Source: Actinomyces sp. S6-Spd3 (lineage in GTDB: Bacteria > Actinomycetota > Actinomycetes > Actinomycetales > Actinomycetaceae). Taken from it: 64,000 nt of DNA. Shown piece by piece: positions 10,587 through 19,445 of the stretch (the first letter of the stretch is position 1; every line of letters begins with the position of its first letter). A program made the position numbers and the translations under genes. The stretch covers positions 44,800-108,799 of the forward strand of contig NZ_JRMV01000281.1 of NCBI RefSeq assembly GCF_000758755.1, read 5' to 3'. The notes below the pieces were generated by a model. It was not told where the DNA came from, did not search any database, and saw only the letters and a list, made by a program, of their open reading frames with translations.

Positions 10587-13469
10587 GTGGCAAAACTGCG
10601 TGTCCACGAGCTCGCGAAAGAGCTCGGAATCCCCAGCAAGGAATTGCTGGCCTACCTACGAGACAAGGGCGAATACGTCAAGGCTTCGTCCTCCGCACTT
10701 GAACCCCCTGTCGCGCGTGACGCGCGTGAACATTTTGAAAAGCTCTCTGGATCAGCCGCATCGGGTGATGCCGCCAAGAGCACGTCCAAGAAGCCCGCTG
10801 CCCCCAAGCCTCGTGCGAAGGCCAGCGCTGAGAAGCCGGCAGAGTCCGCTCAGGCTTCAGTGAAGGACGAAACCCCCACTCCCGAGGCCCCCAAGCCCGC
10901 GTCGCGCAAGCCTGCGCCTCGCGCACCTAAGGCTGAGGCCCCGAAGGGTGAAGCAGCTGAAAGCGCGAAGGAAACTCGCGCTCCCAAGCCAGCTGCTCGT
11001 CCTGCAAGCGATACTCACGCAGCTGCCCCCAAGCCGGGTACAGCTCCCAAACCGGGTGCACCTCGCGCACCCCGTCCCGCAGGCGGCGCAGCACCTAAGC
11101 CGGGCGCGCCTCGTCCCGGAGCACCTCGTCCCGGCGGTCCGCGCCCCGGAAACAACCCCTATGCATCCAGCCAGGGCATGCCTCGTCCCGGCGGTAGCCA
11201 GGGTGGCCGTGGGGGAGCGCGTCCCGCTCGCGGCGGCGCACAGGGCGGCGAACGTCCCCCGCGTCCTGCAGGCGCACAGGGCGGACGTTCTGGTGGTCCT
11301 CGTCCGCCTCGTGGTGGCGCACCTTCTGGTGGCGGTCCGCGTCCGAACCCGGGAATGATGCCCGGACAGGCAAACTTCGCTCGCTCGGGCGGTCCTGCAC
11401 CTTCTTCTGATCGTCCTCGTGGTGGCCGAGGCCGCGGTACCCGTCCTGCTGGTGGCGGTGGCGCCCAGGGCGCTCCCGGAGCAAATGCCGGTGGCGGTTT
11501 CGCTCCGCCGCGTGGCGGCCGCGGTGGCGGCCGCGGCGCAACACCGGGCGCATTCGGTCGCGGTGGCGGCAAGAGCTCGCGCGGACGCAAGTCGAAGCGC
11601 GCAAAGCGTCAAGAGTTCGAACAGCAGAACGCACCCGTCATTGGTGGCGTGTCGATTCCTCGCGGCGATGGACAGCAGATCCGTATCCGCCAGGGTGCCT
11701 CCCTTGCTGATTTCGCTGAAAAGATCAACGTCAATCCCGCAGCGCTGGTCACCGTCCTCTTCCACCTCGGAGAGATGGCAACCGCCACGCAGTCGCTGGA
11801 TCAAGACACCTTCGAAGCACTGGGCGCAGAGCTCGGCTACGACGTCAAGGTTGTCTCTCCTGAAGACGAAGATCGCGAACTGCTCGAGTCCTTCGACATC
11901 GACCTCGAAGCCGAAGAACTGGACGATGCAGAGAACATGCAACCGCGTCCCCCGGTCGTCACGGTCATGGGCCACGTCGACCACGGTAAGACCAAGCTCC
12001 TCGACGCTATCCGTCACACCGACGTCGTCGATTCCGAGCACGGTGGTATTACTCAGCACATCGGCGCCTATCAGGTGAAGGTCACCGCAGAGGACGGCAC
12101 GCGCCGCCCGATCACCTTCATCGATACCCCCGGCCACGAGGCCTTCACCGCTATGCGTGCCCGTGGTGCGCAGGTTACCGACATTGCGATCCTCGTGGTC
12201 GCAGCTGATGACGGTGTCATGCCTCAGACCGTTGAAGCAATCAACCACGCGCAGGCCGCCGGCGTGCCGATCGTTGTTGCAGTCAACAAGGTCGATAAGG
12301 AAGAGGCGAACCCGGAGAAGATCCGCGCACAGCTCACCGAGTACGGCCTCGTTGCCGAAGAGTACGGCGGCGACGTCATGTTCGTTGACATTTCGGCCAA
12401 GCAGCGCAAGGGTATCCACGAGCTTCTCGAGGCCGTGCTGCTGACCGCTGATGCGGCGCTGACCCTGGAAGCGAACCCGGATACGGACGCACGCGGTGTG
12501 GCCATTGAAGCGAACCTTGATAAGGGACGCGGCGCGGTGGCAACCATGCTGGTCCAGCGCGGTACCCTGCGCGTCGGCGATTCGCTGGTTGTCGGTTCCT
12601 CGCACGGCCGTGTTCGTGCGATGTTCGATGACAGCGGTAACGACGTTTCCGAGGCCGGACCTTCGACGCCGGTTGCAGTGCTGGGCCTGACCTCGGTCCC
12701 GCGTGCAGGTGACTCCTTCCTGGTTGCTTCCGATGACCGTACCGCTCGCCAGATCGCTGACAAGCGTGAAGCTGCTGAACGTCAGGCCATGCTGGCCAAG
12801 CGTCGCAAGCGCGTCTCCCTTGAAGACTTCGATAAGGTCCTCAAGGAAGGCGAGGTTGATACCCTCAACCTGGTCATTAAGGGTGACGTTTCCGGTGCTG
12901 TTGAAGCTCTGGAAGATTCGCTGTTGCGCATCGACGTGGGCGAAGAAGTTGCTCTGCGTATCATCCACCGCGGTGTCGGTGCAATTACCCAGAACGACGT
13001 CAACCTGGCGACCGTGGACAATGCAGTCATCATTGGCTTCAATGTCCGCCCGGCAGAGCGCGTTCAGGAACTTGCCGATGCCGAGGGCGTCGAGATTAAG
13101 TACTACAACGTCATCTACTCGGCGATCGACGATGTCGAGGCCGCGATGAAGGGCATGCTCAAGCCGATCTACGAAGAGGTCGCACTGGGCAGTGCGGAGA
13201 TCCGTCAGGTCTTCCGTTCCGGCAAGTTCGGCAACATCGCTGGTTCGATTGTCCGCTCCGGCACCATCAAGCGTGGAACCAAGGCTCGCCTGGTTCGCGA
13301 TGGCGTTGTCGTTGCAGAGAACCTGGAAATCGCATCGCTTCGCCGCGAGAAGGACGATGTCACCGAAGTCCGCGAGGGCTACGAATGTGGTATCACCTTG
13401 GGCTACAAGGACATCGCAGAAGGCGACATCATCGAGACCTGGGAAATGCGCGAAAAGCCGCGTGACTGA
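10587..13469 (+). CDS. infB: Translation initiation factor IF-2
   Basis: A 960-residue IF-2, the GTPase that brings fMet-tRNA to the ribosome. It starts at GTG 10587 after AAGGAG. The IF2-N helix bundle ([19 protein letters not shown]) is followed by an Ala/Pro/Lys-rich region and then a Gly/Arg/Pro-rich low-complexity region (about residues 150-340), which is long, as in other actinobacteria. The GTPase domain begins with GHVDHGKT near residue 461, with DTPGHEAF and [10 protein letters not shown] further on. C-terminal beta-barrel domains follow. Last gene of the rimP operon, ending in a strong terminator. Confidence 0.97.
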   Translation: MAKLRVHELAKELGIPSKELLAYLRDKGEYVKASSSALEPPVARDAREHFEKLSGSAASGDAAKSTSKKPAAPKPRAKASAEKPAESAQASVKDETPTPEAPKPASRKPAPRAPKAEAPKGEAAESAKETRAPKPAARPASDTHAAAPKPGTAPKPGAPRAPRPAGGAAPKPGAPRPGAPRPGGPRPGNNPYASSQGMPRPGGSQGGRGGARPARGGAQGGERPPRPAGAQGGRSGGPRPPRGGAPSGGGPRPNPGMMPGQANFARSGGPAPSSDRPRGGRGRGTRPAGGGGAQGAPGANAGGGFAPPRGGRGGGRGATPGAFGRGGGKSSRGRKSKRAKRQEFEQQNAPVIGGVSIPRGDGQQIRIRQGASLADFAEKINVNPAALVTVLFHLGEMATATQSLDQDTFEALGAELGYDVKVVSPEDEDRELLESFDIDLEAEELDDAENMQPRPPVVTVMGHVDHGKTKLLDAIRHTDVVDSEHGGITQHIGAYQVKVTAEDGTRRPITFIDTPGHEAFTAMRARGAQVTDIAILVVAADDGVMPQTVEAINHAQAAGVPIVVAVNKVDKEEANPEKIRAQLTEYGLVAEEYGGDVMFVDISAKQRKGIHELLEAVLLTADAALTLEANPDTDARGVAIEANLDKGRGAVATMLVQRGTLRVGDSLVVGSSHGRVRAMFDDSGNDVSEAGPSTPVAVLGLTSVPRAGDSFLVASDDRTARQIADKREAAERQAMLAKRRKRVSLEDFDKVLKEGEVDTLNLVIKGDVSGAVEALEDSLLRIDVGEEVALRIIHRGVGAITQNDVNLATVDNAVIIGFNVRPAERVQELADAEGVEIKYYNVIYSAIDDVEAAMKGMLKPIYEEVALGSAEIRQVFRSGKFGNIAGSIVRSGTIKRGTKARLVRDGVVVAENLEIASLRREKDDVTEVREGYECGITLGYKDIAEGDIIETWEMREKPRD

Positions 13470-13485
13470 GGTCTAGTTGAGTTAA

Positions 13486-13528
13486 AGCTCGTGGGCCCCG
13501 CACCTTGTCGGTGCGGGGCCCACGAGCT
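13486..13528. terminator. Bidirectional terminator between infB and the transporter gene
   Basis: A perfect 18-bp inverted repeat (13486-13503 and 13511-13528) with a 7-nt loop lies between two convergent genes, so it can end transcription from both sides. Confidence 0.8.
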
Positions 13529-13545
13529 ATGAGCACTCAGAGTGA

Positions 13546-15138
13546 TTACATACCACCCATGATCTGAGCGACGAGGATCTTGCCGATCATGGCAACCGGG
13601 TAGACCAAGGCGTAACCCAAGGAGACGCGAGGATCCATATTCGTACGAGAGTTTGCGAAAGCCAGGACTGCAGGCTGCGTCTGAGCGCCAGCCAGAAGAC
13701 CCGCGAGCTTCGTTCCACCCATCTTGAAAGCCCAACGCATGACGACGTAGAGGCCAATAGCCATGATCGAGGTCATGATGATGCCCAGCAAGAGGATCTG
13801 CAGCCAGGTGCCGGAGGTGAAAGCCTTTTCAATCTGTCCACCTGCGTTAGCGCCCGCTTGTGCGAGGAAGACCAGAAGGCCGAACTCTGCCAAGACCTGA
13901 CCGGCCGTGAAAGGCATCGCAGTGACGATAGGGCCGATGCGACCCAAACGGCCAAAGATCAGGCCAACAATCAACGTGCCGGCGGCTGAACCAATGGAGA
14001 AGTAGGCTCCAGTCGGCGTAAAGATCGGAATCTCACCAATCAAAATTCCCAGCGCCATGCCAACACCCAAGCTGATCGGGTTGAGGTCAGACAGGCCTCG
14101 TGCGGAGTCGCCGAAGAACTTCGTAATCTCCCGCATCTTCGAGGTCGGTGCGACTACGCGGACGCGGTCACCCTGCTGAAGGACAAGGCCGGGTTCGGCG
14201 ATCATGTCGACGTCGCCTCGGCGAACGCGGGAAACGGTTGCGGAGAACTTGCCCGCAAGGTCCAGCTCTTCCACGGTATGGCCCGCGAGCTTCGGGTTGG
14301 AAATCGTGACGCGACGGAAATCCAAGTAGGTGCGGTCCTCGATGAGGGAATGCGAGGAGGGGTGGCCCAATTCGGTTGCGACGCGGGCGACGAGCTCGCG
14401 CGGGCCGACGACGGTGACCAGGTCGCCCTTATCCACGGTATCGGTCATCGACGGACGCATGATCGGGCCGGTTTCGCCTCGGCGCAGGCGCGAGAAGGTG
14501 ATCTTGGAACCCAGAGTCGTATAAATATCGCCCAAGCAGGGGTGATCGTCGCGCTCGACGCGGATCGTGCGGTTCGCCAGGGGAGAGGGGGCATCCTTGT
14601 CGCGCTTGCCGTAGGACAGGGCGGCGGCCGAGGCGATGAGCATTCCGATGACGCCGAAGAGGTAGGCAATCGAGTAACCGACGGTCGCCAAGTCCAACTT
14701 CCCCGAGGCCTGGCCAGCGGCGGACAGAGCCGGAGTGTTGGTCACTGAACCGGCGAAGGTGCCGGCGATGAGTGCGGGGTCCATTCCCCACATACGGCCA
14801 ATGAATTCACCGGTAGCTGCGGCGATGGCGTAGAGGGCGACCATCGTGAGGATCGGGCCGATCGCGCTCTTGAGGTTGTGGAAGAACGAGGCGCCCGAAT
14901 TCATACCGATTGCGAAGGTGAAAAGCGCCAAACCGAGAGTGCCCAATTCGCGGGTGACACGCAGGTGAATGCCGTAGGTTTCGGCCCAGGCCGACAAGAT
15001 GATTGCAAAGAAGAGTACGGCCGCCGCGCCCAGTCCGATTCCCTTGATCTTCACGTGGCCGAAGGCCATTCCGATGCCGATCAGGAGGAACAGGAATAGG
15101 ACAGGCTGATCAGCGAGCTTCGTAAATAAGATCTCCAC
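13546..15138 (-). CDS. YidE/AspT-type transporter with TrkA-C domains
   Basis: A 530-residue membrane protein of the aspartate:alanine exchanger/YidE-YbjL family. Two blocks of about five or six hydrophobic segments (residues 1-185 and 370-530) each carry the Gly/Ala-rich YidE-type repeat. They flank a soluble middle with two TrkA-C/RCK_C-like domains (residues about 200-360, DLVTVVGPRELVARV and QQGDRVRVVAP), which in related transporters bind small regulatory ligands. The substrate cannot be told from sequence; amino acid or dicarboxylate exchange is the family precedent. Its upstream region faces the ilvB leader region. Confidence 0.8.
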   Translation of the reverse strand: MEILFTKLADQPVLFLFLLIGIGMAFGHVKIKGIGLGAAAVLFFAIILSAWAETYGIHLRVTRELGTLGLALFTFAIGMNSGASFFHNLKSAIGPILTMVALYAIAAATGEFIGRMWGMDPALIAGTFAGSVTNTPALSAAGQASGKLDLATVGYSIAYLFGVIGMLIASAAALSYGKRDKDAPSPLANRTIRVERDDHPCLGDIYTTLGSKITFSRLRRGETGPIMRPSMTDTVDKGDLVTVVGPRELVARVATELGHPSSHSLIEDRTYLDFRRVTISNPKLAGHTVEELDLAGKFSATVSRVRRGDVDMIAEPGLVLQQGDRVRVVAPTSKMREITKFFGDSARGLSDLNPISLGVGMALGILIGEIPIFTPTGAYFSIGSAAGTLIVGLIFGRLGRIGPIVTAMPFTAGQVLAEFGLLVFLAQAGANAGGQIEKAFTSGTWLQILLLGIIMTSIMAIGLYVVMRWAFKMGGTKLAGLLAGAQTQPAVLAFANSRTNMDPRVSLGYALVYPVAMIGKILVAQIMGGM

Positions 15139-15350
15139 TGTGATGGCTCCATTGTCTGGTGATCAGGATTTTCTGTATCCGCTTCTCAGTATCGTCGTAC
15201 TCAAGAGAGGGGCCAAATGGATGAAGCGCAGAATTATGCAGATTGTGTCGAAAGGGACTCAATTGCTGTCTGACAAATTTTCGATTTTGAGGCCAAGGTC
15301 CCACATATTCCGGAGTGTGAGATTAAAAAGCCCATGGCGGCAAGAGGCTC

Positions 15351-15365
15351 TACGGTAGAAGCGTG
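15351..15365 (+). promoter_or_regulatory. -10 hexamer for the ilvB leader transcript
   Basis: TACGGT (15351-15356), 6 nt, then GTG 15363, which opens the leader peptide. The geometry matches other leaderless starts in the window. No good -35 match is seen. Confidence 0.4.
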
Positions 15366-15434
15366 ATGAAGCTTCGCATTTCGGGAATTCTCGTCTCGGT
15401 CATCGTACCCAGGCGTGCGATTCCTGCCGTGTGA
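15363..15434 (+). CDS. Branched-chain-rich leader peptide of ilvBNC
   Basis: A 23-codon reading frame (GTG 15363 or ATG 15366 to TGA 15432) placed 179 nt before ilvB. Ten of its residues are Ile, Leu or Val, with the dense stretch GILVSVIV followed by RRAIPAV. This composition is the hallmark of leader peptides that sense charged branched-chain tRNAs; ilvB leaders of this kind are known in corynebacteria and streptomycetes. The assignment rests on composition and position only. Confidence 0.65.
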   Translation: MMKLRISGILVSVIVPRRAIPAV

Positions 15435-15612
15435 ATTGTCGGATGGAACGCACGCCTCAATCCCCGCGCATATGCGCTACGCGTTCGCAAACACCTGAGT
15501 TTGCGCCGCGACCGCACCTGTGAAGGGGATTTTTTCATGCATGACACCCCATGATTCCCCAAAGGGCTCATGTCCTTTGAAGCGGAAGCGTAGACCGACT
15601 GGAAGGCTGATA
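15435..15612 (+). promoter_or_regulatory. Candidate ilvB attenuator region
   Basis: Between the leader peptide stop and ilvB lie several possible hairpins: the 12-bp palindrome 15466-15477, a 7-bp stem (15486-15492 with 15499-15505), and AATCCCC (15459-15465), which can pair with GGGGATT (15525-15531) directly before a run of Ts (15530-15535). A later stem pairs CAAAGG and CCTTTG around 15550-15575. The mix of alternative stems, a T-run and a preceding leader peptide fits transcription attenuation; exact pairing was not computed. Confidence 0.5.
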
Positions 15613-17373
15613 ATGACTGAAGAAACACGTCGGGTGATGACCGGCGCGCAAGCCATTGTGACCACTCTTGAAGCATTGGGCGTGACTGACGTTTTCGGCA
15701 TGCCCGGTGGCGCAATCCTGCCCACCTACGATCCTTTGATGAGCTCCTCGCTCCACCACATCCTCGTGCGCCACGAACAGGGCGCAGGCCATGCGGCGCA
15801 AGGATACGCCCTAGCCAGCGGCAAGGTTGGCGTCGCGATCGTGACCTCTGGGCCGGGAGCAACAAACACTCTGACTGCGATTGCGGACGCAAACATCGAT
15901 TCCGTCCCAATCGTCGTCATCTCAGGCCAGGTTGGCGCCTCCCTGATCGGCACCGATGCCTTCCAGGAAGCCGACGTCGTGGGCGCCTCAATGCCCCTAG
16001 CCAAGCACTCCTTCTTGGTGACGGACCCGCGTGAAATCCCCGCGCGCCTCACTGAAGCCTTCCACATCGCCAAGACTGGCCGCCCGGGCCCCGTCCTCGT
16101 GGATATCACCCGATCCGCACAGGTCGAAGAATTCGAATACATCTGGCCCGTGCCCATGGATCTTCCCGGCTACCAGCCCGCTTTCGAGCCCATTCCGCGC
16201 CAGATCGAGCGCGCCGCAGAGGAGATCGCACGCGCGCAGGCTCCTGTGTTCTACGTCGGCGGCGGCCTCGTCCGAGCGCGCGCCGAAAAGGAACTGCGCG
16301 AACTGGTGGCACTATCCGACGCGGCTGTCGTGACGACTCTTCCCGCTCGCGGCGCCTTCCCCGATTCGGATCCTCACAACCTGAAGATGCCCGGCATGCA
16401 CGGCACCGTTCCCGCGGTGGGAGCTCTCCAGCGCGCGGATCTGGTCGTTGCGCTGGGCGCGCGCTTCGATGACCGCGTGACCGGAAAGTTGGATTCTTTC
16501 GCGCCTCGTGCCCGCATTGTCCACGTCGATATCGACGCCGCGGAGATGTCAAAGAACCGCTATGCCGACGTTGCAGTGGTTGCGGACCTCAAGCCCGCCT
16601 TGGCCGCGCTGAACGCCGCTCTTCCCGAGGCCTACGAACGCCTCGGCAAGCCTGACCTTTCGGGGTGGTGGCGTTACCTGAACCGCTTGCGCGAGACCTA
16701 CCCGCTGGGATGGGTCGAACCCACTGACGGTTTCATGGCTCCCCAAGAGGTGATCTCGAAGCTGTCCTCGATCGCTGGCCCCGAGGCCATCTACGTCACC
16801 GGCGTGGGACAGCACCAGATGTGGGCCGCACAGTTCATCGAATTCGAAGAACCCTCGCACTTCATTTCCTCGTGTGGTCTGGGAACCATGGGCTACTGCA
16901 TTCCCGCAGCCATGGGCGCGCAAGTGGGTGCACCGGACAAGGTCGTGTGGGCCGTTGACGGTGATGGTTCCTTCCAGATGACGAACCAAGAACTGGCAAC
17001 CTGCTCGATCAACCGCATCCCGATCAAGGTCGCGCTGATCAATAACTCGGTGCTGGGAATGGTGCGTCAGTGGCAGACACTGTTCTATGGGGAGCGCTAC
17101 TCAAATACAACGCTGAACCCGACCGAGGGTGAGCAGATCCCCAACTTTGAGATGCTCGCTAAGGCCTATGGCTTGGAGGCGCGCACCGTGCGTCGCGCCG
17201 AGGACGTCGAGGACGCGATTAAGTGGGCAATGTCGATTAATGATCGCCCGGTCCTCTTGGACTTTAGGGTTTCGAAAGACGCGATGGTGTGGCCGATGGT
17301 CGCAGCCGGAGTACCCAATGACGATATTCGCTACGCCCGCGATATCGCGCCCGACTGGGAGGTGGAAGACTGA
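15613..17373 (+). CDS. ilvB: Acetolactate synthase, large (catalytic) subunit
   Basis: A 586-residue ThDP enzyme that condenses two pyruvates, or pyruvate and 2-oxobutyrate, in the first common step of Val/Leu/Ile synthesis. Family marks are GAQAIVTTLEALGVTDVFGMPGGAILP with the catalytic Glu in VRHEQGAGHAAQGYA, the FAD-region GARFDDRVTGK, and the ThDP/Mg motif VDGDGSFQMTNQEL with ALINNSVLGMVRQWQ. ATG 15613 is preceded by GGAAGG and begins the conserved MTGAQ region; an upstream in-frame ATG at 15520 would add 31 unconserved residues within the attenuator. It overlaps ilvN by one base. Confidence 0.95.
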   Translation: MTEETRRVMTGAQAIVTTLEALGVTDVFGMPGGAILPTYDPLMSSSLHHILVRHEQGAGHAAQGYALASGKVGVAIVTSGPGATNTLTAIADANIDSVPIVVISGQVGASLIGTDAFQEADVVGASMPLAKHSFLVTDPREIPARLTEAFHIAKTGRPGPVLVDITRSAQVEEFEYIWPVPMDLPGYQPAFEPIPRQIERAAEEIARAQAPVFYVGGGLVRARAEKELRELVALSDAAVVTTLPARGAFPDSDPHNLKMPGMHGTVPAVGALQRADLVVALGARFDDRVTGKLDSFAPRARIVHVDIDAAEMSKNRYADVAVVADLKPALAALNAALPEAYERLGKPDLSGWWRYLNRLRETYPLGWVEPTDGFMAPQEVISKLSSIAGPEAIYVTGVGQHQMWAAQFIEFEEPSHFISSCGLGTMGYCIPAAMGAQVGAPDKVVWAVDGDGSFQMTNQELATCSINRIPIKVALINNSVLGMVRQWQTLFYGERYSNTTLNPTEGEQIPNFEMLAKAYGLEARTVRRAEDVEDAIKWAMSINDRPVLLDFRVSKDAMVWPMVAAGVPNDDIRYARDIAPDWEVED

Positions 17374-17879
17374 TGATGCACACGCTGGCTGTCCTGGTGG
17401 AAAACAAGCCTGGTGTTTTGACCCGAGTCTCCGGCTTGTTTGCACGCCGCTCGTTCAACATTAAGTCCCTGGCAGTGGGGGAGACCGAGCAACCCGGCAT
17501 CTCACGCATGACGATTATCGTCGAGGCCGATTCTGCTCCCATCGAGCAGGTGAAGCGTCAACTTAATAAGCTCATCAATGTCCTCAAGATTGTTGAGCTC
17601 CACCCCGAAGAATCCGTCGAACGTCGTCTGCTCATGATGAAGGTTCGCGCTGATGAATCTCGTCGCACTGGCGTCTTGCAGGTCGTGGACTTGTTCCGTG
17701 CGCATGTTGTCGACGTTCAACCTGAGTCGGTCGTCATTGAGTCGATCGGTTCACTACCCAAGCTGGAGGCGCTGCTGCGGGCCATGGAACCCTACGGCGT
17801 CATCGAACTCGTCCAATCGGGTGCTGTCGCGATCGGTCGCGGTGAGCAATCGATTACGGATCAACTAAAGGAGAAATAA
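17373..17879 (+). CDS. ilvN: Acetolactate synthase, small (regulatory) subunit
   Basis: A 168-residue regulatory subunit that activates IlvB and carries valine feedback control. The N-terminal ACT domain is clear ([34 protein letters not shown]) and is followed by the ALS_ss_C domain ([27 protein letters not shown]). The start overlaps the ilvB stop (TGATG), indicating translational coupling and stoichiometric synthesis. Confidence 0.95.
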   Translation: MMHTLAVLVENKPGVLTRVSGLFARRSFNIKSLAVGETEQPGISRMTIIVEADSAPIEQVKRQLNKLINVLKIVELHPEESVERRLLMMKVRADESRRTGVLQVVDLFRAHVVDVQPESVVIESIGSLPKLEALLRAMEPYGVIELVQSGAVAIGRGEQSITDQLKEK

Positions 17880-17881
17880 GA

Positions 17882-18907
17882 ATGGCAGAGATCATCTACG
17901 ACGACGGCGCAGACCTGTCGCTGATCCAGTCCAAGAAGGTGGCCGTTATTGGCTACGGTTCGCAGGGACATGCACATGCACTGAACCTGAAGGATTCCGG
18001 CGTTGACGTGGTCGTTGGCCTGCGTCCCGGTTCCTCTTCTTGGGCAAAGGCTGAGGCAGCCGGCCTCGAGGTGAAGGATGTTCCCGAGGCCGTGGCCGAG
18101 GGCGACGTTGTCTCTATCCTCCTGCCCGACCAGGTGCAGCGTTTCGTTTACGCCGAGCAGATCGCCCCGAACCTGAAGGAAGGCGCGGCCCTCCTCTTCG
18201 CGCACGGCTTCAACATTCGCTACGGCTACATCGAGGTCCCCACCGGTCACGATGTCATCATGGTTGCCCCCAAGGGGCCGGGCCACAAGGTCCGCGAGAC
18301 CTACACCCAGGGCAAAGGCACCCCGGACGTTGTTGCCGTTGAGGTTGACGCTTCCGGTCAGGCTTGGGACCTGGTTCTGTCCTACGCAAAGGCAATTGGT
18401 GGCACCCGTGCAGGCGTCATCAAGACGACCTTCACCGAAGAGACCGAAACTGACCTCTTCGGCGAGCAGGCCGTTCTGTGTGGCGGTGTCTCTCACCTGA
18501 TCCAGGCTGGTTTCGAGACCCTGGTTGCCGCTGGCTACCAGCCCGAGATTGCCTACTTCGAGGTTTGCCACGAGATGAAGCAGATCGTTGACCTGATCAA
18601 CGAGGGTGGCATCACCAAGCAGCGTTGGTCCTGCTCTGACACCGCTGAGTACGGCGACTACATCTCTGGCCCGCGCGTTATCGGTGAATCCTCCAAGCAG
18701 GCAATGAAGGACATCCTTTCTGATATTCAGGATGGCACCTTCGCTCGCCGTTTCATCGAGGACCAGGACAATGGTGCTCTCGAGTTCAAGGCACTGCGTG
18801 CTGAGGAAGAGTCTCACCCGATCGAGGCCACCGGCCAGAAGCTGCGTAAGGCTTTCGGCTGGACCCAGGCTGATGAGGACTACACCGAAGGCAGCGCAGC
18901 TCGCTGA
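17882..18907 (+). CDS. ilvC: Ketol-acid reductoisomerase
   Basis: A 341-residue class I enzyme that isomerises and reduces acetolactate (or acetohydroxybutyrate) with NADPH. The Rossmann motif is [23 protein letters not shown]; the knotted C-terminal domain carries the Mg-binding residues ([11 protein letters not shown] and [14 protein letters not shown] [11 protein letters not shown]). A GGAG-type site (AAAGGAGAAATAAG) precedes ATG 17882. Last gene of the ilvBNC operon, followed by a terminator. Confidence 0.97.
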   Translation: MAEIIYDDGADLSLIQSKKVAVIGYGSQGHAHALNLKDSGVDVVVGLRPGSSSWAKAEAAGLEVKDVPEAVAEGDVVSILLPDQVQRFVYAEQIAPNLKEGAALLFAHGFNIRYGYIEVPTGHDVIMVAPKGPGHKVRETYTQGKGTPDVVAVEVDASGQAWDLVLSYAKAIGGTRAGVIKTTFTEETETDLFGEQAVLCGGVSHLIQAGFETLVAAGYQPEIAYFEVCHEMKQIVDLINEGGITKQRWSCSDTAEYGDYISGPRVIGESSKQAMKDILSDIQDGTFARRFIEDQDNGALEFKALRAEEESHPIEATGQKLRKAFGWTQADEDYTEGSAAR

Positions 18908-18988
18908 GTTGTCCTCATGTGTGGTTCGGTCGGCTATTTGAGCTGAGCTGAGCTGAGTTCGGGTTAAGACTGGTGTTTTGACCAAACG

Positions 18989-19030
18989 GCTGTGGGCCGG
19001 TGCATTCGCGCCGGCCCACAGCGTTTTTGT
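18989..19030 (+). terminator. Rho-independent terminator of ilvBNC
   Basis: A perfect 12-bp stem (18989-19000 and 19011-19022) with a 10-nt loop, followed by GTTTTTG, lies 80 nt after ilvC. Confidence 0.8.
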
Positions 19031-19445
19031 GTTCGCGCGCGGGTCTCCGCTGTCCTGTCTCCGTCTCGCGCTCGTCCGGCCTCGCCCTTCCTTCCCGAAA
19101 AGACACAGGAAGTCGGTGAATGCCATGCCTTATGACCTGTGTCTTTTGTTGACTTCGTGTGGAGGGGGGAGAGGCTGTGGGAGAGTCTGTGGATGAGGCC
19201 TTGGATAGGCTGTGCCAATTGAAGCTTTCCTGTGTCAAAGCCAGCTACACACGCACAGCACGACACTTACTCGCACGCGCGTCAACAAAATCGGTGGAAA
19301 TATGCTGAAAGCCAGCGAATAGTATCCTGATGAAACTGTCTGAAGGTCCCGCGAATTTGTAAGATGACTTATGTGATGACTGAGACCTGACTCACGTGTC
19401 GCTTTTCAGTCTCGCATCCATATCATTCATTCAGAAGGACCAAAG
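19031..19445. other. Intergenic region before the sialidase gene
   Basis: About 400 nt with no convincing gene. It holds repeat copy A (19109-19156) and the presumed sialidase promoter; a GAAGGA ribosome site lies just before ATG 19446. I see no further structure. Confidence 0.5.
19109..19156 (+). repeat. 48-bp palindromic repeat, copy A
   Basis: Starts GAAGTCGGTGAA and ends TTTTGTTGACTTC, with a conserved centre ATGCCTTAT. It matches copy B at 23728-23775 on the other strand at 41 of 48 positions. The two ends are inverted repeats of each other (GAAGTC/GACTTC with further wobble-type pairing), so a transcript could form a stem-loop. It is intergenic and resembles a small non-coding mobile or REP-like element. 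Confidence 0.6.

Noticed and set aside
10857..12968. A 703-codon open frame antisense to infB
   Set aside because: It is a mirror of the GC-rich, repetitive IF-2 coding sequence; composition is Thr/Arg/Cys-rich with no recognisable domain, and infB is certain on the other strand.
18940..18957. GAGCT triple repeat after ilvC as a regulatory element
   Set aside because: Only three short units just before a terminator; probably replication slippage.
17861..19126. A 421-codon open frame antisense to ilvC
   Set aside because: Shadow of ilvC codon bias; no ribosome site and no recognisable protein.
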